A stretch of 36,053 nt of DNA. Origin: a virus. The notes beneath the pieces were generated by a model. It made no database searches. It was given only the letters and a program-made list of their open reading frames with translations, and had not been told where the DNA came from. The position numbers and the translations under genes were made by a program. Shown piece after piece: positions 35,661-36,053 of the stretch. The stretch spans positions 1 to 36,053 of the IMG/VR virus record IMGVR_UViG_3300050821_006356. One strand, given 5' to 3'. Every line of letters starts with the position of its first letter. The first letter of the stretch is position 1.

Positions 35661-36053
35661 CTATCGGTGGCGTTGCAGGTTGCGCTGCCACTCGCGGCGC
35701 AGGGCGGCCTGGACCTCGACCGGCGCGTGCGAGCCGCCCTCGGAGATCTCGCGGGTCAGCCGCACGCGCTGCGCCGGGTTGAGTTTGGCCAGGGCCGTCT
35801 CGACGGCCCGGCCTAATTCGGGTTTGTCGAGGATGGCGTGGCCCATGGCGGTGAGCCGGTGGCGGCCGTCGTCGGCGCGCTCCAGCCACCCATAGCGCCG
35901 CATCCAGGCCATGCGCGAGCCGACGCCCGAGTGCTTGACGGTGTCGACGTCCTCCCCCATCTGCAAACGCACGTCGAGATTCGACGTCCAGCCGTTCTCG
36001 TCGGCGAGGTCGTCGACGATTGCCAGCAGCTCGGTATCCGAGATCCCCCAGAC
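35661..36053 (-). CDS. Helical DNA-binding-like protein, 5' partial
   Basis: The frame is open to the right window edge, so the start is outside. The visible 130 residues begin ISDTELLAIVDDLADENGWT, then VDTVKHSGVGSRMAWMRRYG and LERADDGRHRLTAMGHAILD. This is a winged-helix pattern: S-G-V-G-S-R-M-A-W-M is a likely recognition helix, and RYGWLERADDGRHRLTAMG is the wing, with an M-G-H-A-L-like end. It may be a regulator. The in-frame GTG at 35972 falls inside this domain and is not a good start. The gene faces the structural operon, and hairpins separate them. Confidence 0.7.
   Translation of the reverse strand, partial: VWGISDTELLAIVDDLADENGWTSNLDVRLQMGEDVDTVKHSGVGSRMAWMRRYGWLERADDGRHRLTAMGHAILDKPELGRAVETALAKLNPAQRVRLTREISEGGSHAPVEVQAALRREWQRNLQRHR

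Noticed and set aside
1-36053. tRNA, rRNA or CRISPR features
   Set aside because: I saw no tRNA-like cloverleaf with CCA-type end, no rRNA sequence and no regular repeat-spacer array. A covariance-model scan was not possible here.

Overview
The window is almost all of a phage genome, or the matching part of a prophage, from a very GC-rich host. Gene order, start-stop overlaps (ATGA/GTGA), peptidoglycan-directed enzymes and an Actinobacteria-like secreted collagen-repeat protein point to a phage of an Actinomycetota host. The genus cannot be read from the sequence. A tail sheath, tail tube, short tape measure and a W/J/I baseplate set show a contractile tail (myovirus type). A large serine recombinase, several small DNA-binding proteins and a possible attP suggest a temperate phage.

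Layout. (1) 1-5399, mostly plus strand: a partial RlpA-like gene, a RusA resolvase and small early genes. They are interrupted by a minus-strand serine recombinase (2238-3623) and continue with two winged-helix genes. A long inverted repeat at 5405-5497 ends this operon. (2) 5522-10603, minus strand: about twelve small, mostly unknown genes. The right part is built from repeated units: a conserved promoter-like box (four copies), a conserved start-associated ribosome-binding sequence (seven copies counting the recombinase), one or two genes, then a strong hairpin. (3) 10645-13002, plus strand: small genes, an M15 peptidase endolysin, two tiny membrane peptides and an HNH nuclease. (4) 13063-21686: terminase small and large subunits with a membrane protein between them, portal, a secreted collagen-like cargo gene between two hairpins, scaffold, major capsid protein and head-tail connectors. 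(5) 21700-35469: sheath, tube, tail chaperone with a -1 frameshift product, tape measure, LysM protein, baseplate hub genes (one carrying two cell-wall hydrolase domains), a spike/fibre protein, gp25/W, J and I, a membrane protein, a second lysin and a second collar-domain fibre. (6) 35661 to the end, minus strand: a partial winged-helix-like gene facing the structural operon.

Together, region 4 builds and fills the head. Region 5 builds the tail, whose hub probably cuts peptidoglycan at entry. The two lysins share a C-terminal module and probably act at release. Regions 1 and 2 hold the recombination, regulatory and host-interaction genes, most without a recognisable family. The most unusual features are the repeated promoter plus start-associated sequences of region 2, the two-enzyme hub protein, the secreted collagen-like cargo gene, the lysin module shared by two genes, and a 28-bp perfect palindrome inside an early gene.
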